Shown: positions 11,300 through 14,078 of the stretch, piece after piece
How the letters are laid out: each line of letters begins with the position of its first letter
Position numbering within the stretch: the stretch's first letter is position 1
Assembly: GCA_009843625.1 (NCBI GenBank)
Contig: VYDD01000390.1
Span: forward strand, 1-14,078
Length of the DNA: 14,078 nt
Direction: 5' to 3'
DNA from: Gammaproteobacteria bacterium
GTDB taxonomy: Bacteria; Gemmatimonadota; Gemmatimonadetes; Longimicrobiales; Gaopeijiaceae
Made by a program: the position numbers and the translations under genes
The notes under the pieces: model-generated
What the model saw: the letters and a program-made list of their open reading frames with translations, nothing else
What the model was told of the DNA's origin: nothing
Databases searched by the model: none

Positions 11300-13978
11300 A
11301 TGGGTGCCTTGCACGGGCTGCAGGCGAGTTCCCTGTTCGCGCTCATTCTCACGGCGGTTCAACTGGAAGCCCAGGAGGGCGCCATCGCCGGCCGAGTGAC
11401 GGACATGGAGACCGGCGTGCCGCTGGCATCCGCCGCCGTGGAAGTCCTGGGTCAGACGGCCACCTCATCGGTGACCGACGCGGCCGGCGAATTCCGCGTC
11501 TCGGTGCCGGTCGGCACCCATTCGCTCCTGGTCACGCTGATCGGCCATGAGTCTTCGCGCACGGACGGTGTAACCGTGGAGGCCGGAGAAACGGCATCGG
11601 TCGCCATCCAGCTCCGTTCGCGCGCGCTCGTCCTCAACCAGTTGGTGGTGACCGTATCCCGCCGGGAGGAGAAGGAGCTCGACGCCCCGGCCTCCGTCTC
11701 CACCCTGACCAACCAGCAGATCTCCCGCATCATCGCGCGAACCCCCGCGGACCACGTCAGGACGCTCCCGGGAGTCGACCTCGCCAGCACCGGTCTCACC
11801 CAGAGCTACGCGGTCGTGCGCGGCTTCAACAACGTGGCGTCCGGACGTCTTCTCAGCATCGTCGACAACCGCTATGCGCGCATCCCGGCGCTCAGGATCA
11901 ACGCCATCAACATGATCCCGACCACCGACATGGACATCGAGCGCATCGAGCTCGCGCGCGGCCCGGGCGCGGCGCTCTACGGGCCCAACGCGGCCGAGGG
12001 CGTGATGCACATCATCACCTGGTCGCCGATCGACCGGCCGGGGACGACCGTCACGCTCGGTGGCGGCGAGAGGTCGGTCGTGCAGTTCCTGCTGCGCAGC
12101 GCGCACTCGGTCTCCGACCGGTTCGGCTTCAAGGTGTCGGGCCAGTATCTCCGCGGCGAAGACTGGGAGTACGAGGACCCGTGGGAGGTGCAGGCGCGCA
12201 CGGAGGAGCCCGACCATCCGCGCATCGGGATCCGCAACCCGCTCAACGAGCGCTTTTTCGGCGACGTGCGGGCGGACTATCGCTTCGCGGACGATGGCGA
12301 GTTCATCGTCTCGGGCGGACTCAACAACTCCCTCAGCAGCATCAACCTCACCGCCATCGGCTCCTCCCAGACCCACGACTGGCAGTACCGCTACACCCAG
12401 GCGCGGCTGCTGAAGGGACGCTTCTTCGGGCAGTTCTTCCTCAATCAGACGCATTCGGGCCACAACAGCTACCTGCTGCGCAGCGGCGATCTCATCGTCG
12501 ACCGCTCGCGCACCATGGCCGCCCAGCTTCAGCACGGCCTGGATCTCGGCACCCGCCAGAGCTTCACCTACGGGATCGACTGGCAGCGCATCGAGCCCCG
12601 CTCCCAGGGCACCATCTACGGGCGCAACGAAGACGACGACGTCCTCGTGGAGGCGGGCGCCTACCTGCACTCCGAGACGCGGCTCGGGGACCGATTCGAC
12701 CTGGTGACCGCGTTTCGGGTCGACGATCACAACCGCCTGACCGGCCTGAACTTCTCGCCGCGGGCCGCGCTCGTCTTCCGTCCCGCCGAAGGCCACAACC
12801 TGCGCCTGACCTACAATCGCGCCTTCGCGAACCCCTCCACGTCGGCGCTCTTCCTCGACATCGCTTCGGGCAGGCTGCCGATCGTCCCGGGCATCGGCTA
12901 CACATTGCGCGCCTTCGGCGTCCCCGGCGACGGCATGAGCTTTTCGGACCGCTGCTCCGGCGGGTTGATGGACTACTGCATGCGATCGCCCTTCATGCCG
13001 GGCCAGCTCCCCGCGAACGCCGCGCCGTTCTGGCCCGCGCTGGTGACGCAGTTCGCGCCGGAGATGCTTCACCCGCTCCTGATGGGGCCAGGGAATCGCC
13101 CCGGCGATCCGGCGCTGGGCACGGTCTTCCGGCGCTTCGACCCGAACGCGCTCGGCGTCGAGGGCGGCGACATCTTCCCCCTCGATCCGGGACCAAGAGC
13201 GGTTCCTCCCCTCGTCGCGACCACCTTCAACACGATCGAGGCCGGGTACAAGGGGCTGATTCAGGACCGTGTGCGGCTGGCCGCCGACGTGTATTACGCC
13301 AACGTCGAGAACTTCGTCGGCGCGCTGAAGGTGGAGTCGCCCAACGTCTTCCTGGATCCGGCCTCGACCGGCGCGTTTCTGCAGAGCCGGCTCGGCTCGC
13401 TGGTTCAGGCGGGCCTGGTCACGCCCGGGCAGATGACCGAACTGGCCGCGGGGCTGGTGTCCGTGCCCCTGGGAGTGGTCACGCCGGACGGGTTCGACGT
13501 GCACGACATGGTCTTCACCAGCCGCAACTTCGGATCGGCGAGCTACTGGGGGGCCGACTTTTCCGCGCAGTACCTCGTCTCCGACCGGGTGAGCCTGACC
13601 GCGGGGTATTCCTTCCAGAACACGGATTGCTTCGATTTCGACGACGACGGCCACTGCCCCGGCCCGGACGACCTCGCCCTCAACGCTCCCAGCCACAAGG
13701 GCTCCCTCGGCCTCGCCTACACCGACCGCGCCGCGGGATTCACTCTCGACGGGCGCTGGCGCCTTTCCGACGCCTTCGAGATGAGTTCGGGCGTCTTCAG
13801 CGGGCGCGTGGATGCCTACCAGGTCGTGGACGTCACAGCCGGTTATCTGCTTCCATTTCAAACAAATACGCGCCTTGAGTTCACCGTCTACAACGCCCTG
13901 AACAACCTGCACCAGGAATTCGTGGGCGCTCCGGAGCTGGGCAGGCTGGCGCTCGTGAGGGTGCGCTACGACTTCTGA
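11300..13978 (+). CDS. TonB-dependent outer-membrane receptor with N-terminal carboxypeptidase-regulatory-like domain
   Basis: This encodes 892 residues. A signal peptide spans 1-24 (SSLFALILTAVQLEAQ). The carboxypeptidase-regulatory-like domain is at about 26-105 (GAIAGRVTDMETGVPLASAA and SVTDAAGEFRVSVPVGTHSL). The TonB-box-like LVVTVSRREE is at 115-124. The plug is at about 125-240 with the usual VRGFNN, DIERIELARGPGAALYGPNA and GVMHIIT landmarks. The rest is a beta-barrel ending in LALVRVRYDF with the terminal Phe needed for BAM-dependent insertion. It is full length with no break. A Pro-rich, low-strand segment at about 560-640 could be a large extracellular loop. It imports a ligand across the outer membrane using TonB-ExbBD energy. 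The substrate is not evident: no SusD partner, siderophore or vitamin genes lie beside it. It is transcribed away from the integrase and may be native chromosome next to the insertion. Confidence 0.93.
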   Translation: MGALHGLQASSLFALILTAVQLEAQEGAIAGRVTDMETGVPLASAAVEVLGQTATSSVTDAAGEFRVSVPVGTHSLLVTLIGHESSRTDGVTVEAGETASVAIQLRSRALVLNQLVVTVSRREEKELDAPASVSTLTNQQISRIIARTPADHVRTLPGVDLASTGLTQSYAVVRGFNNVASGRLLSIVDNRYARIPALRINAINMIPTTDMDIERIELARGPGAALYGPNAAEGVMHIITWSPIDRPGTTVTLGGGERSVVQFLLRSAHSVSDRFGFKVSGQYLRGEDWEYEDPWEVQARTEEPDHPRIGIRNPLNERFFGDVRADYRFADDGEFIVSGGLNNSLSSINLTAIGSSQTHDWQYRYTQARLLKGRFFGQFFLNQTHSGHNSYLLRSGDLIVDRSRTMAAQLQHGLDLGTRQSFTYGIDWQRIEPRSQGTIYGRNEDDDVLVEAGAYLHSETRLGDRFDLVTAFRVDDHNRLTGLNFSPRAALVFRPAEGHNLRLTYNRAFANPSTSALFLDIASGRLPIVPGIGYTLRAFGVPGDGMSFSDRCSGGLMDYCMRSPFMPGQLPANAAPFWPALVTQFAPEMLHPLLMGPGNRPGDPALGTVFRRFDPNALGVEGGDIFPLDPGPRAVPPLVATTFNTIEAGYKGLIQDRVRLAADVYYANVENFVGALKVESPNVFLDPASTGAFLQSRLGSLVQAGLVTPGQMTELAAGLVSVPLGVVTPDGFDVHDMVFTSRNFGSASYWGADFSAQYLVSDRVSLTAGYSFQNTDCFDFDDDGHCPGPDDLALNAPSHKGSLGLAYTDRAAGFTLDGRWRLSDAFEMSSGVFSGRVDAYQVVDVTAGYLLPFQTNTRLEFTVYNALNNLHQEFVGAPELGRLALVRVRYDF

Positions 13979-13997
13979 GGGAAGCGGGTCAGGTCGC

Positions 13998-14078
13998 GCC
14001 GTTTCGCCCGCTGGCGTCTCGCCGAACAGCCCGTTGGATTTCTGCCGTTTCACCCGCTGAGATCGTGCCATTTTCACC
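13998..14078. repeat. short degenerate tandem repeat with 23-nt period, running off the right edge
   Basis: GCCGTTTCGCCCGCTG at 13998-14013 recurs as GCCGTTTCACCCGCTG at 14044-14059, 46 nt on. The unit between them (14021) begins GCCG and shares GCCCG and TTGG positions, and a fourth begins GCCATTTTCACC at 14067. Copies 1 and 3 match at 17 of 23 positions and copies 1 and 2 at 13 of 23. A period of 23 is not a multiple of three, so this is not coding. AGCGGG (13983-13988) can pair with CCCGCT (14007-14012), which could act as the receptor gene's terminator stem. Confidence 0.6.

Noticed and set aside
12181..13878. Plus-strand open frame of 565 codons inside the receptor
   Set aside because: It is an Arg/Pro/Ala/His-rich alternate frame of the receptor gene.
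11465..14077. Minus-strand open frame of 870 codons
   Set aside because: It is antisense to the complete TonB receptor. Long antisense frames are expected from GC-rich codon bias, and no motif or ribosome site is seen.
13998..14078. CRISPR array
   Set aside because: The units are 23 nt start to start with no spacers and diverge from each other, so this is a tandem repeat and not repeat-spacer DNA.

Overview
The window is GC-rich bacterial DNA. It pairs a planctomycete-type cytochrome/DUF1592 protein with a DUF1552 protein, and also carries secreted beta-propellers and a TonB-dependent receptor with a carboxypeptidase-regulatory-like N-terminus. That mix suggests Gemmatimonadota, or possibly Acidobacteriota, Planctomycetota or a relative. 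The assignment is inferred from gene content only.

Layout, left to right. (1) 1-3141, minus strand: a two-gene unit, the DUF1592-family di-haem protein (start 3141, strong ribosome site) followed by a DUF1552 Tat-exported protein cut by the left edge. (2) 3142-3648: non-coding. (3) 3649-7557, minus strand: a tight cluster of a membrane-anchored DsbA-like thioredoxin, a secreted protein whose last 43 residues hold ten cysteines, an NHL-type beta-propeller, a possible short acidic Cys-bearing ORF in the -1 frame, and a second secreted beta-propeller with a GTG start. Gaps are 28 and 14 nt for the first two junctions, so it is probably one operon. (4) 7558-7996: a divergent intergenic region with a nested inverted repeat. 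(5) 7997-8708, plus strand: a lipoprotein whose reading frame seems to break near 8395-8400. (6) About 8620-9986: a messy region with three small minus-strand ORFs, two of them broken at GC-rich palindromes, and an AT-rich inverted repeat just upstream of an integrase. (7) 9987-11150, plus: a tyrosine recombinase with all catalytic residues. (8) 11300-13978, plus: a complete TonB-dependent receptor. (9) 13979-14078: 23-nt-period repeats running off the edge.

The most interesting unit is 3649-7557. A dedicated oxidoreductase sits directly upstream of a cysteine-rich exported protein and two exported propellers, which suggests disulfide-dependent maturation of a surface or secreted protein. The integrase and the decayed small ORFs point to a mobile-element scar between this cluster and the TonB receptor. 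Four apparent single-base frame breaks lie at homopolymers or GC palindromes (4879-4884, 8395-8400, 8831-8840, 9367-9388). Sequencing or assembly indels must therefore be excluded before any of these genes is called a pseudogene.
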